Below, piece by piece: positions 27,252-35,860 of a stretch of 48,644 nt of DNA (position 1 is its first letter; each line of letters opens with the position of its first letter). The stretch comes from Pirellulaceae bacterium (lineage in GTDB: Bacteria; Planctomycetota; Planctomycetia; Pirellulales; Pirellulaceae): the NCBI GenBank assembly GCA_024102795.1, contig JAGFJK010000174.1, positions 1 through 48,644 on the forward strand, given 5' to 3'. The notes under the pieces were generated by a model, which was given only the letters and a program-made list of their open reading frames with translations, was not told where the DNA came from and searched no databases. A program made the position numbers and the translations under genes.

Positions 27252-27476
27252 GCCTGGAAGAAACAGGGTGGATCTGATTGAGTATTGGAGTTTTCGATCA
27301 GGCTACTTATGTCCCGTACACATGTTGGAGCTAAATGGCCGCATCAGCCACTGAACCCACCGGGATGCACAAGCGCTCCTCCCCGGAAGGAGATCGTGCA
27401 GCTTTTAAGTTGTTGGATCCTCAGTGTTTAAGGCCCTTCGCTCCCGGTGAGCGCCCGTCAGACTGTTTTGGACTTC

Positions 27477-27576
27477 GAATCCCGCCGGCTTGCCCGGCGG
27501 ATCGTTAGGTTTCTCGCTACACACGCCCCGGCCAGCGCTTGAGAATCCCGCCGGCTTGCCCGGCGGATCGTTAGGT
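27477..27576 (-). repeat. Two inverted copies of the array hairpin
   Basis: Two copies, 27477-27510 and 27543-27576, 66 bp apart, read GAATCCCGCCGGCTTGCC and so on to GTTAGGT. They are the reverse complement of the hairpin core in the seven tandem units to the right, so the two blocks face each other. Confidence 0.8.
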
Positions 27577-27610
27577 TTTTCACTAACGCCCGACCGGGCG
27601 AGCGCGTGCG

Positions 27611-28100
27611 AATCAAGCTGGGATTCGAAGGGGGGGAGAACGCGGCGCACTGTAGCTAAGAGCCTAACGATCCGCCGGGCAAGCCGGCAGGATTCGAAGA
27701 GGAGGAGAGCGCGGCGCACTGTAGCTGGAAGCCTAACGATCCGCCGGGCAAGCCGGCGGGATTCGAAGAGGAGGAGAGCGCGGCGCACTGTAGCGGGAAG
27801 CCTAACGATCCGCCGGGCAAGCCGGCGGGATTCGAAGAGGAGGAGAGCGCGGCGCACTGTAGCTAAAAGCCGAACGATCCGCCGGGCAAGCCGGCGGGAT
27901 TCGAAGAGGGGGGGAGCGCGGCGCACTGTAGCTGGAAGCCTAACGATCCGCCAGGCAAGCCGGCGGGATTCGAAGAGGAGGAGGAGCCCGGCGCGCTGTA
28001 GCTAAAAGCCTAACGATCCGCCGGGCAAGCCGGCGGGATTCGAAGAGGGGGGGAGCGCGGCGCACTGTAGCTGGAAGCCTAACGATCCGCCAGGCAACCC
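27611..28100 (+). repeat. 69-bp tandem array, seven hairpin-bearing units
   Basis: CCTAACGATCC or a one-base variant recurs at 27663, 27732, 27801, 27870, 27939, 28009 and 28078, a 69-bp step with one 70. Most units carry CCGCCGGGCAAGCCGGCGG, a 7-bp perfect stem with a GCAAG loop, then GATTCGAAGAGG and a GCGGCGCACTGTAGC segment. Variation is limited to a few positions; the last unit degenerates after its left stem. The period equals 23 codons, which leaves long spurious frames on both strands. Confidence 0.92.
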
Positions 28101-28311
28101 AGAGAGATTTCAGGGGGGCTCGCTCGCCGAAGCGGAGGCCGTCCCCCCTTCCCCGTAGCGTCAGCCTCTAAACTCCGAGTTTCCAACAACTTAAAAGCTG
28201 CACGACCTCAAAGCCGGGGAGGGGGCCAGAGGGCCAGAAGGGGTTCGGTGCCTGCCGCAACGGAGGCCAACCGTAATGTGCCTGGTTTGACGCGCCAAAC
28301 TCTCTTGTTGA

Positions 28312-28332
28312 AACAACTTAAAAGCTGCACGA
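28312..28332 (+). repeat. Third copy of the island end sequence
   Basis: AACAACTTAAAAGCTGCACG and one more base match the right end of the island at 28185-28205. The similarity continues about 25 bp into a CCGGGGAGGG segment in both copies. Confidence 0.75.
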
Positions 28333-28370
28333 TCTCGAGGCCGGGGAGGGCGCCAAAGGGATATCAAGGC

Positions 28371-28382
28371 GGGAGCGCTCCC
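28371..28382. terminator. Palindrome after pfp, possible terminator
   Basis: GGGAGCGCTCCC is a perfect 12-bp palindrome lying 15 bp beyond the pfp stop codon. No clear U-run follows, so factor-independent termination is doubtful; it may be part of a dispersed repeat. Confidence 0.35.
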
Positions 28383-28397
28383 CGAGGCGAAGGCCGC

Positions 28398-29714
28398 TCA
28401 ATATTCGCTGACGTAGGTTTCCAGGAACCGCGCCAAGCGGTGGAAGTCGCTGGCGGTATCGATATACCGCACCTTGGTGACGAGCGTCTGGGGATCGACC
28501 AGGTTCTCGAACGGTTCGTAGTGCAATTCCAACTGCCCGACGACGCTGACCATGACGCCATTGAGCCGCTCCTCGACCAGCGCCCGGTAGGCGCCGACCC
28601 CAAGCTGGCTGCCGAGCATCACGTCAAACGCATGAGGCTTCGCGCACCGCGCCTCGTAGCCCAACTGCACGCCGGTTACCTTGCGTTTGCGCTTGGTCTG
28701 CCGTTCGTACTCCTCGCCAACCAGCCTGGCGAAGGTCTTGCCCAGGTCCACGTGCGTGATCCGGATATGCCCGTGGTCGTCGCGAGGCACGCCGACCAAC
28801 TGCTCCATCGGCAGATACTCGGCCAGCCCCTCGGCGATCACCACCACGCCGAACTCCTTGCCTTCGGCCTCGCGAGCCAGCATCGTCTTGACGATCCGCT
28901 TGACCACGCGATCCATATTCATCACGGGCCGAGTCAGGATCTCGCCCGTTTTCGGATCGGGGTAGCTTTCCTCCTCGCGATAGTTGCCCCGGATGTCCTC
29001 GACGCTGATCACCAGGCTCGCCTCGCCGGCAATCGCCGCGCCGTAGGCCAGCCAGCCGGCGCTGCGCCCCATCGTCTCGGCCAGAAAATATCCCCGTGTC
29101 GCCTGCGCATCATGGATCAGGTTGCGTATCTCCTCGGCCAGCGTCTCCACGGCCGTGAAGAATCCAAACGTGAAGTCGATCCCGTGGTAGTCGTTGTCGA
29201 TCGTCTTGGGCAGGTGGACCACCGGGATCCGCCGGGCGTCGGGCGGAAGCCGGTCCTGGAACATCTTAAACTTGTTGGCCGTCTTCAGGGTGTCGTCGCC
29301 GCCAATTGAAATCAAGGCGTCGACGCCCAGCGAACACAGCCCCTCGTACACGCACCGTAGCGGAGCCGACAGCTTCGGGTCGTTCAGGTGGTCCGGATGA
29401 GAAACGTTCTTGCCCGGGTTGTCGCGGGCCGTGCCGATCATGATGCCCTGCGAATTGCGCGATCGGCGGAGCAGCCCGTGGTCCAGCCGGACATAGTCCT
29501 TGCCCTCGACCAGCGGCCGCTCAGGGGAATAATCAATCAGGCTGGAATACCCGTACTTGATCCCCAGCGCCTCGATCCCGTTCCGCAGGAACGAAACGGC
29601 CGCCGTCGAAATCACGGCATTCGCCGCCGGCGCGGGACCACCGGCGAACAAGATCGCCGCGCGGTGCAGATTGTGCTGGGACAGGGGAGGACGATCCAAT
29701 GTGTCTGGAGCCAT
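28398..29714 (-). CDS. pfp: 6-phosphofructokinase, pyrophosphate-dependent type
   Basis: 438 residues from the ATG at 29714, which has GGAG eight bases upstream; a GTG three codons earlier is possible. It phosphorylates fructose 6-phosphate in glycolysis. The donor-specificity positions read GGDD (138-141) and PKTIDND (169-175). ATP enzymes usually have GGDG and PGTIDND, so the Asp and Lys point to pyrophosphate as donor and a reversible reaction. ETMGRSAGW and the PDP-rich C-terminal region are also family-typical. It has its own promoter and is separated from accC by 294 bp, so it is probably transcribed alone. Confidence 0.9.
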   Translation of the reverse strand: MAPDTLDRPPLSQHNLHRAAILFAGGPAPAANAVISTAAVSFLRNGIEALGIKYGYSSLIDYSPERPLVEGKDYVRLDHGLLRRSRNSQGIMIGTARDNPGKNVSHPDHLNDPKLSAPLRCVYEGLCSLGVDALISIGGDDTLKTANKFKMFQDRLPPDARRIPVVHLPKTIDNDYHGIDFTFGFFTAVETLAEEIRNLIHDAQATRGYFLAETMGRSAGWLAYGAAIAGEASLVISVEDIRGNYREEESYPDPKTGEILTRPVMNMDRVVKRIVKTMLAREAEGKEFGVVVIAEGLAEYLPMEQLVGVPRDDHGHIRITHVDLGKTFARLVGEEYERQTKRKRKVTGVQLGYEARCAKPHAFDVMLGSQLGVGAYRALVEERLNGVMVSVVGQLELHYEPFENLVDPQTLVTKVRYIDTASDFHRLARFLETYVSEY

Positions 29715-29765
29715 ACTGAACACTCCAAGTGGGGGGCAAATGTTTGAGGCCCAAGAGCCTGGACA

Positions 29766-29794
29766 ATTCTAGGGGGCGACGGCGTTGCGGCCAA
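29766..29794 (-). promoter_or_regulatory. pfp promoter
   Basis: Minus-strand TTGGCC (29794-29789), a 17-bp spacer and TAGAAT (29771-29766), giving a leader of about 45 nt. Confidence 0.45.
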
Positions 29795-29821
29795 ATTCAC
29801 TCGGCGACGATCCCCGCCACC

Positions 29822-29842
29822 TGACGGGCCCAAGACCCGTCA
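29822..29842. repeat. Stem-loop upstream of the pfp promoter
   Basis: TGACGGG and CCCGTCA pair across a 7-nt loop. Together with an 8-bp inverted repeat at 29934-29941 and 29967-29974 (CTGTCTGG / CCAGACAG), it lies in the accC-pfp gap and may help end accC transcription or bind a regulator. The rest of the 294-bp gap shows nothing. Confidence 0.4.
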
Positions 29843-30008
29843 ATCCGGGGTGGAGATGACGAAAGGCAGGTCCTTCCGCTGTTTTTTGGCGCGCGCCTCC
29901 GTTACTTGATACGGGATTGGCTGGCAACTATTTCTGTCTGGCGCTGCCTTTTTTTTCTGGAGGATCCCAGACAGTGGAGTGCTTCCCGACGAGTTGGCGG
30001 CCGCTGTC

Positions 30009-31352
30009 TCAGCTCAGCCAGGTGCGTTCCACAAACGTGGTGTCGACCGACCCCTCCACGAAACTGGAGTGGCACAGCACCTTCTTATGAAAATCGGCGG
30101 TCGTGCTGATGCCCTTGATGCGCAGCTCGTCCAGCGCCCGGACCATGCAGGCGATCGCCTCCGAGCGGGTTGGCTGCCAGACGATCAGTTTGCCGATCAT
30201 CGAATCGTAGTAGGGCGGCACGACATAACCGGCGTGGGCATGGCTGTCGAAGCGGATGCCCATGCCCCCCGGCACGAACATCTGTTCGATGCGGCCGGGG
30301 CACGGCTGAAACCCGCGCTGCGGATCCTCGGCGTTGATCCGGCACTCGATCGCCACCCCTCGCGGGCGGATATCCTCCTGGCGAAACGGCAGCGGCTGCC
30401 CGGCGGCCACGGCGATCTGCGAACGGATCAGGTCGATGCCGGTGACCATTTCGGTCACCGGGTGTTCCACCTGGATCCGCGCGTTGACTTCGATGAAATA
30501 GAAATTGTGCTCCTGATCCACGATGAACTCGACCGTGCCCGCGTTCGTGTAGCCGGCCAGCTTCACCAGCCGCACGGCCGACTCGCAGATCGCCTGCCGC
30601 GTCGCTTCCGGCAGGTTGGGCCCCGGACTCTCCTCGATCAACTTCTGGTGCCGGCGCTGGGTCGAGCAATCCCGTTCGTACAGGTGCACCACATTGCCAT
30701 GCTGGTCCGCCAGGATCTGCACTTCCACGTGCCGCGGCCGCTCGATGTATTTCTCCAGGTACACTCCCGCGTTACCGAAAGCCGCCTCGGCCTCGGCCCG
30801 CGCCTGGCTCAGACCGGCCTTCAGAGCCAGGTCGTTGCCGGCCACGCGCATCCCCTTGCCACCGCCGCCGGCCGTGGCCTTGATCAGCACCGGGAAACCG
30901 ATTTCGTGAGCAACCCGCACCGCCTCGACGTCGTCCTGGATCAGGTCGCCACTGCCGGGGACCACCGGCACGCCGGCCTCGCGCGCCAGGTTGCGAGCCT
31001 GATTCTTGTCCCCCAGCCGTTGCATCGCGTCCGGCGTGGGACCGATGAAGTCGATGTTGCAGCTTCGGCAGACTTCGTTGAAATGGGCATTCTCGGCCAG
31101 AAATCCGTAGCCCGGATGAATCGCCTCGACATTTCCGACTTCCGCCGCGCTGATCACCTGGTCGATCTTGAGATAGCTTTGCGACGACTTGGCCGGGCCC
31201 ACGCAATACGCCTCGTCGGCCAGCTCCAGATACGCGCTGCCCCGATCCGCCTCGCTGAAAATGGCCACGGTTTCAATGCCCAGCTCGCGGCATGCGCGGA
31301 TAATCCGCAGAGCAATTTCACCGCGGTTGGCGATCAGAATGCGGTTGTACAT
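30009..31352 (-). CDS. accC: Acetyl-CoA carboxylase biotin carboxylase subunit
   Basis: 447 residues, the standard length. It carboxylates the biotin on AccB using ATP and bicarbonate, the first step of fatty-acid synthesis. The start [17 protein letters not shown] is the family hallmark; the open frame upstream overlaps accB and is rejected. Further motifs are [10 protein letters not shown], the ATP-grasp glycine loop [12 protein letters not shown], and [16 protein letters not shown]. It lies 20 bp downstream of accB in one operon. The carboxyltransferase genes are not in the window. Confidence 0.96.
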   Translation of the reverse strand: MYNRILIANRGEIALRIIRACRELGIETVAIFSEADRGSAYLELADEAYCVGPAKSSQSYLKIDQVISAAEVGNVEAIHPGYGFLAENAHFNEVCRSCNIDFIGPTPDAMQRLGDKNQARNLAREAGVPVVPGSGDLIQDDVEAVRVAHEIGFPVLIKATAGGGGKGMRVAGNDLALKAGLSQARAEAEAAFGNAGVYLEKYIERPRHVEVQILADQHGNVVHLYERDCSTQRRHQKLIEESPGPNLPEATRQAICESAVRLVKLAGYTNAGTVEFIVDQEHNFYFIEVNARIQVEHPVTEMVTGIDLIRSQIAVAAGQPLPFRQEDIRPRGVAIECRINAEDPQRGFQPCPGRIEQMFVPGGMGIRFDSHAHAGYVVPPYYDSMIGKLIVWQPTRSEAIACMVRALDELRIKGISTTADFHKKVLCHSSFVEGSVDTTFVERTWLS

Positions 31353-31372
31353 CGCTGCCGAGTCCGTCGCGG

Positions 31373-31864
31373 TCACGGTCGAGTGTCGACTTTGAATAGC
31401 GGCTTGCCGAACTCCAGCGGTTCCTCGTCGTCCACCAGCACCGCGACGATCTTGCCGCGGACTTCCGCCGGAATCTCGTTGAAGACCTTCATCGCCTCGA
31501 TGATGCAAACGGTCGTTTCCGGCTCGACGTGATCCCCCACCTTAACAAAGGCGGGTGCGTTGGGGTTGGGGCGCGAGTAAAACGTGCCCACCATCGGGCT
31601 CTTGATGCCCACCAGATGAGCGGGCGAGGCCGCTTCGTCCGCCAGGCTGGACGGAGCCGCCGGGCCGCTCGGCGCGGCGGGCTGCGCGATCGCGGTCCAC
31701 TGCGGCACCGGACCATGGCCAAGCGGTCCGCGAGCCAGGCGGATCCGCTGGTCCGCCTGCCGCAGATCGACCTCGCTCAGGTCGTGCTCCTTCATCAGCT
31801 CGACCAGCTCGCGAATTCGCTCGACGTCAAAGACTTTCCGCTCCGGGTTTTCGCCGTCCGCCAT
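31373..31864 (-). CDS. accB: Acetyl-CoA carboxylase biotin carboxyl carrier protein
   Basis: 163 residues from the ATG at 31864, six bases after GGAGAG; a TTG one codon earlier is less likely. The N-terminal helical domain is followed by a Pro/Ala-rich linker (about 55-82) and the biotinyl domain, with K126 in [11 protein letters not shown] as the biotin attachment site. [13 protein letters not shown] is typical of AccB. It carries carboxybiotin between AccC and the carboxyltransferase and is the first gene of accBC. Confidence 0.95.
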   Translation of the reverse strand: MADGENPERKVFDVERIRELVELMKEHDLSEVDLRQADQRIRLARGPLGHGPVPQWTAIAQPAAPSGPAAPSSLADEAASPAHLVGIKSPMVGTFYSRPNPNAPAFVKVGDHVEPETTVCIIEAMKVFNEIPAEVRGKIVAVLVDDEEPLEFGKPLFKVDTRP

Positions 31865-31921
31865 CAAGCTCTCCGTTCGATCGATGACACAACTCTATAC
31901 GCGTCTTGGAGTTTGGGCCGG

Positions 31922-31950
31922 ATTGTAACGGCGATGCGCTAGATCGTCAA
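31922..31950 (-). promoter_or_regulatory. accBC promoter
   Basis: Minus-strand TTGACG (31950-31945), a 17-bp spacer and TACAAT (31927-31922), close to consensus. The leader is about 50 nt. Confidence 0.7.
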
Positions 31951-32020
31951 GCAGCGCTCCCCCGATCGCCGAGCGGCGGGCCCCCCGCCGTCAGGCAGCG
32001 GATGCCCAGGCCACGCGCGG

Positions 32021-34228
32021 CTACGACGAGCCGGCTCCCAGTTGGGCCACCAGCATCGCCAGCCCGATGATGCCAAAACAGGCCGCAAAGCAGATCAAAA
32101 AACCCAGCACGTCGGTCGTCGTGGGCCGCTGGAACTCCAGACTTGTGCCCGGAAACAGTTTTCGCCGCTCCATCCCCTCCGGATCCGCGTACGCCTGCTG
32201 CAGATTCCGCTGGTCCTGCTCGTGGTCCGGCACGACGGGAGTCTTCATCTTGGCGTAGTAGCGATCCAACGCCTGCTGGCTGTTGGGCCGAGTGAACAGG
32301 CTGACCAGAATCATCAGCAGAAAGGGCGAAATGATCTTGGGCGGCAACTCCAGCGTGGAGAGCGTCGCGTTCGAGCGGGTCGTCAGATCCATGCCGAGTG
32401 CCTGGTAGAGCAGAAAATCCAGCTTCAGGTTGCCGAAGCCCTTGCGCGGCAGGTCGGCGGGATACTGCAGGAACTGCCGGGTCACCTGACCCTCCGTCTC
32501 CTCGCGGACCACCTCGGGCCGCACGTCGGCGCGGGGCCTGCCGCTGGCATCCACCGGTTTGACGCCCTGGCCCCAGAAGATCGACGTTCCGCCGGACTGT
32601 TCCACCACTTGAAAAGTCTCGCCCACGGCAAGTTCGGCCGGTCGGGCCCCCAGTCCTTCCAGGGCCGCCTGGCGGGCGGCCGGGTCCGCGAGCTGCTGAA
32701 GCTGGGCTTCCTTATCGGTCCACCGCTGGATCTCGGCCTGGCGGCGCGCGACATCGGAAGGGGCCGCCGTCCGGCTGGTGGTGGTCCGAACCAGTTGATT
32801 CGTGGTCAGCAGGGCAGGGGCTGTCCGCAAGGCGGGAGCCAGGATCGGAGCCAGAAACGGCACCAGAAAGAACGTCAGCGCACAGTACGCCACGGTCGTC
32901 CAGGCGGCCGCCGTGGTCGCTCGCCGCCAGAACATCCCAATCCAGAACGGCGCGGCAAACAGCACCGGGAAGACCCAGGTCAGCTCGAGTTGCGCGAACA
33001 CATCCATCATGAACAGCGAAATGACGACGGCACCGCCCACGACCAGCACGCCGGTCAGCCGGCCCATCAGCACGTATTCCCGCTCCGATGCCCTCGGGTT
33101 GAGATACGCGGCGTAGAAATTGCGGACCACCAGCGCCGCGCCGACAATCATGTAGGCATCGACGGAACTCATCAGGGCCGCCAGCAGGCACGCCAGCATC
33201 AGGCCGGTCAGTCCTGGCCCCAGCAGTTCGCGCGACGCCACGCCCCAGGTCTTGTCGGGGTCTTCCACCAGTTCCGGCCGGTCGGCGAACAACGCCAGGG
33301 CGATCAGGGCCGTAAGCACCCAGCCGATCGTGCAGAAGCGTTTCAGAAAGTTGCCCAGCACCAGCCCCACGCGGGCATTGGTCTCGGTCTTGGCCGAGCC
33401 ACCGCCGGTGGCGATAAAGTGCGGCTGGACGACGATCCCCACCAGGCTGATGATGACCACGGCCGCGATGCGGTGCAGCGGAAACTCGCTGGCCGTGGTG
33501 GCCCCGACGATGCTGAAATAATCCCGCGGCAACTGCTCATGCATGATCCGAAAACCCGACCACAGGCTCTGCGTCTGCGGATCGCCGAACTCCTGCACCA
33601 GGGCGCTCAACCCGTACGGTACCAGGATCACCGACAGCAGGATGATGCAGACGCCCTGAATCAGGTCGGTAAAATACGCCGCTCGCAAACCGCCCAGGAT
33701 GCCGTACAGCAGCACGACCACGCCGATCACGGGCACCAGCAGGTACTCGATGCCGTAGCGCTGGTCGCCCCAGGCAAAGGTGTCCACTTCGACCAGCGGC
33801 GCGGCCACCTTGCCGATGGCCGAAAAGAGCATCGAGCCGTAGACCATGAAGAACAGCAGGCCGAACACGCAGTAGCCCAGCCCCAGGGCCCGCGATTCGT
33901 AGCGTTCGACGAACCAGTCGCCCAGAGTCAAATGCCGCATGCGGCGATACCACACGCCGGCGATCCAGTAGAACGGCGTGACGAACAGCCAGCTCATCAC
34001 GCTCCACATGCCGCTCATCCCGCTGGTGAACGTCGTCCGGCCGATGTTCACCGGATCGCTGGACCCCGTACCGGCCCCGAAAGCGGCGAACGTCTGCAGC
34101 AGTTTGCCGAACGAGCGCCCGCCCATGAAGTAGTCTTCCTGGGCCTTGATCTTCAGCGACGCCAGGACGCCGATCAGGATCATCACCAGGAAATAGCCGG
34201 CCAGGACAAGGTAATCGGCGGTCTGCAT
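32021..34228 (-). CDS. Sodium:solute symporter family transporter
   Basis: 735 residues from the ATG at 34228, which has AGGAAG upstream and a promoter at 34267-34294. The N-terminal two thirds have the many hydrophobic helices of the SSS family, beginning MQTADYLVLAGYFLVMILIG; early motifs are EDYFMGGRSFGKLL and GTGSSDPVNIG. The substrate cannot be read from sequence. A hydrophilic, Gln/Ala-rich insert of about 160 residues (near 475-635) separates the main helices from the last ones, which is unusual for the family. The final helix is near the C-terminus. The gene stands alone between accB and the polysaccharide locus. Confidence 0.9.
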   Translation of the reverse strand: MQTADYLVLAGYFLVMILIGVLASLKIKAQEDYFMGGRSFGKLLQTFAAFGAGTGSSDPVNIGRTTFTSGMSGMWSVMSWLFVTPFYWIAGVWYRRMRHLTLGDWFVERYESRALGLGYCVFGLLFFMVYGSMLFSAIGKVAAPLVEVDTFAWGDQRYGIEYLLVPVIGVVVLLYGILGGLRAAYFTDLIQGVCIILLSVILVPYGLSALVQEFGDPQTQSLWSGFRIMHEQLPRDYFSIVGATTASEFPLHRIAAVVIISLVGIVVQPHFIATGGGSAKTETNARVGLVLGNFLKRFCTIGWVLTALIALALFADRPELVEDPDKTWGVASRELLGPGLTGLMLACLLAALMSSVDAYMIVGAALVVRNFYAAYLNPRASEREYVLMGRLTGVLVVGGAVVISLFMMDVFAQLELTWVFPVLFAAPFWIGMFWRRATTAAAWTTVAYCALTFFLVPFLAPILAPALRTAPALLTTNQLVRTTTSRTAAPSDVARRQAEIQRWTDKEAQLQQLADPAARQAALEGLGARPAELAVGETFQVVEQSGGTSIFWGQGVKPVDASGRPRADVRPEVVREETEGQVTRQFLQYPADLPRKGFGNLKLDFLLYQALGMDLTTRSNATLSTLELPPKIISPFLLMILVSLFTRPNSQQALDRYYAKMKTPVVPDHEQDQRNLQQAYADPEGMERRKLFPGTSLEFQRPTTTDVLGFLICFAACFGIIGLAMLVAQLGAGSS

Positions 34229-34266
34229 GGTGGGCTTCCTGGACGGGACCAAACGTGTGGGCCCCC

Positions 34267-34294
34267 ATCATAGCCGCCCCGAGTGCCGCTGCAA
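34267..34294 (-). promoter_or_regulatory. Symporter promoter
   Basis: Minus-strand TTGCAG (34294-34289), a 16-bp spacer and TATGAT (34272-34267), lying just beyond the end of the PIG-L gene. Confidence 0.5.
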
Positions 34295-34304
34295 TCCAGG
34301 GGGC

Positions 34305-34946
34305 TTACAACACCAGCTTGCGGCAGGTGAAGCCCTCGGCATAACCCGACTCGGCCGCCGCCTCGATGCCCCGCAACCGGGCCAGCGCCAGCATGGTCTC
34401 GGGTGTGAACCAGCGCTTGGCGTGCTGGCTGGGAAACGCCGCATAGGTCCGCTCGGCCTTGTGCCGCGCCTCGTCGGCACTCAACGGGACAAACACGTTC
34501 GGCTGTCCCAGGTCACCCTCGTACTTGGGCACCTCGTACTCCAGAATCCAGTGGTCGCGGAACGTCTGCCATGTCAATTCGGCGATCAGGCGATGATCCT
34601 GATGAGCGTCCTCCAGGCGATGCGTCAGGATCAACTGGGGCGAAGCGGCGCGACCGAGCAGATCGAACCGCGCCTTGAGCTGCTCCCAGCAAGCCGGAAA
34701 GCAGCGGTCCCGAAAAGTCTCGACGACGACACGCACTTCGGCCCGAGGTCCCAGCAACTCGGCCGGGCTATGGCGAGCTTCCTCGGCTCGAACGCCCTCC
34801 CCGCTGAATACGATCCACTCCACGCACAGCCGCGGATTCCGCTGGCCGATCCGCAGCAGCGTCCCGCCACAACCGATGTCGATGTCGTCCGGGTGCGCTC
34901 CCAGGCAGAGCACCGATTCAATCCGCTCAAGTCCCAACTGCCACAT
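34305..34946 (-). CDS. PIG-L family N-deacetylase (LmbE-like)
   Basis: 213 residues. The zinc-binding motif AHPDD (H18, D20, D21) and a second HQDH motif near residue 115 mark the PIG-L/LmbE family, whose members remove acetyl groups from N-acetylated sugars or related compounds. It is the last gene of the CDP-sugar cassette, 37 bp after the cytidylyltransferase, so a sugar amide is a plausible substrate. No signal peptide is visible; it is probably cytosolic. Confidence 0.88.
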   Translation of the reverse strand: MWQLGLERIESVLCLGAHPDDIDIGCGGTLLRIGQRNPRLCVEWIVFSGEGVRAEEARHSPAELLGPRAEVRVVVETFRDRCFPACWEQLKARFDLLGRAASPQLILTHRLEDAHQDHRLIAELTWQTFRDHWILEYEVPKYEGDLGQPNVFVPLSADEARHKAERTYAAFPSQHAKRWFTPETMLALARLRGIEAAAESGYAEGFTCRKLVL

Positions 34947-34983
34947 GGTGGTTCGGCCTGCTCAATGCGTGCTTGACGCCCGG

Positions 34984-35829
34984 TCACTGGGGAGGTGCCG
35001 GCAAGGGAGTGGAAACGGGCCAGGTGATGGCCGCTGGCGGCGGCAGGTCCACCGCCCGCTTCCAGAGCTCCCACGGCGCGTGGCCCCGCGCGTACTGTTC
35101 GTCCAACTGCTGTTTTTCCTTGAAGGTATCCATGCACGCCCAGTATCCCGCGTACTTCAGGCAGTGCAACCGGCGCTGGGCCAGCAGCCGGCGGAACGGC
35201 GCCTCCACCAGGTCCTCGTCCTCGCGCAGCGCGTCGAACACCTGGCCGCTGAGCACAAAGTATCCGCCGTTCATCCAGACGTCGGACTGGTCCACCGCCC
35301 GGAGATCGCGCACGGCACCTTGCTCATCGCAGGTCACCACATGAAAACTCTGCGTCGGCCGCACGGCCAGGAACGTGGCCACCGCCTGCCGCGCCCGGTG
35401 GTGCTCAATCAGTTCCGGCAACGGAAAGTCCGTCAGGCCGTCGGCATAGTTGGCCAGAAAATGCGGCTCGCCGTCCAGGTACTTGCGCACGGCCCGCAAC
35501 CGCTGCCCGATCGTGGCTGCCGACCCCGTATCGACAAACGTCATGTTCCAGTCGTGGATGTCGCTGCCCAACAGACTGATCCGCTGCCCGCCGGCCGAGA
35601 GCACGAAATCGTTCGATTGGCATTCGTCATAGTTCAGAAAATAGTCCTTGACGGCATTGCCCTTCCAGCCCAGGCACAGAATGAAGTCCTTGTGTCCGAA
35701 GTGGGCATAGTAGCGCATCACATGCCACAGCACGGGTCGGTAGCCAATCGTCACCATCGGCTTGGGAATCGACTCGGAGTATTCGCGCAGCCGGATCCCC
35801 TGGCCACCGCAGAACAGCACGACCTTCAT
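34984..35829 (-). CDS. rfbF: Glucose-1-phosphate cytidylyltransferase
   Basis: 281 residues. A nucleotidyltransferase that joins CTP and glucose 1-phosphate to CDP-glucose. The signature LFCGGQGIRLREYSESIPKP opens the protein. LGWKGNAVKDYFLNY, TGSAATIGQRLRAV and WMNGGYFVL are characteristic of RfbF rather than the dTDP enzyme. The C-terminal 20 residues are Pro-rich and atypical. Its product is the substrate of the rfbG enzyme four genes upstream, so both belong to one cassette. It starts 31 bp after the methyltransferase. Confidence 0.93.
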   Translation of the reverse strand: MKVVLFCGGQGIRLREYSESIPKPMVTIGYRPVLWHVMRYYAHFGHKDFILCLGWKGNAVKDYFLNYDECQSNDFVLSAGGQRISLLGSDIHDWNMTFVDTGSAATIGQRLRAVRKYLDGEPHFLANYADGLTDFPLPELIEHHRARQAVATFLAVRPTQSFHVVTCDEQGAVRDLRAVDQSDVWMNGGYFVLSGQVFDALREDEDLVEAPFRRLLAQRRLHCLKYAGYWACMDTFKEKQQLDEQYARGHAPWELWKRAVDLPPPAAITWPVSTPLPAPPQ

Positions 35830-35860
35830 GGAACAGTCTCCCCGCCAATGTCTCGAAGCG

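Larger units (their letters stand above)
27394..28205. repeat. Repeat island bounded by 24-bp perfect inverted repeats
   Basis: The left end (27394-27417) is the exact reverse complement of the right end (28182-28205), whose first bases are TCCAACAACTTAAAAGC. Inside are two inverted hairpin units, seven 69-bp tandem units and a G6...C6 hairpin (about 28115-28147). No transposase or other convincing gene is present. A third partial copy of the end lies outside at 28312. It could be a non-autonomous mobile element or the product of repeat exchange. No target-site duplication was identified. Confidence 0.6.

Noticed and set aside
27405-28005. Frames of about 170 codons on both strands across the 69-bp array
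   Set aside because: The period is a multiple of three, so stops are avoided by repetition; there is no ribosome site and the peptide is an Arg-rich 23-residue repeat.
27611-28100. CRISPR array
   Set aside because: The whole 69-bp unit repeats, including the would-be spacers, and no cas gene is present.
29934-29974. Rho-independent terminator for accC
   Set aside because: The 8-bp arms are separated by 25 nt and the T-run is inside the loop on the wrong strand.
28248-31532. Plus-strand frames opposite pfp and accC (28248-29309, 29979-31532)
   Set aside because: Antisense shadows of enzymes with complete motifs.
32042-34273. 743-codon plus-strand frame opposite the symporter
   Set aside because: His/Gln-rich translation with no domain; the minus strand encodes a clear transporter with its own promoter.
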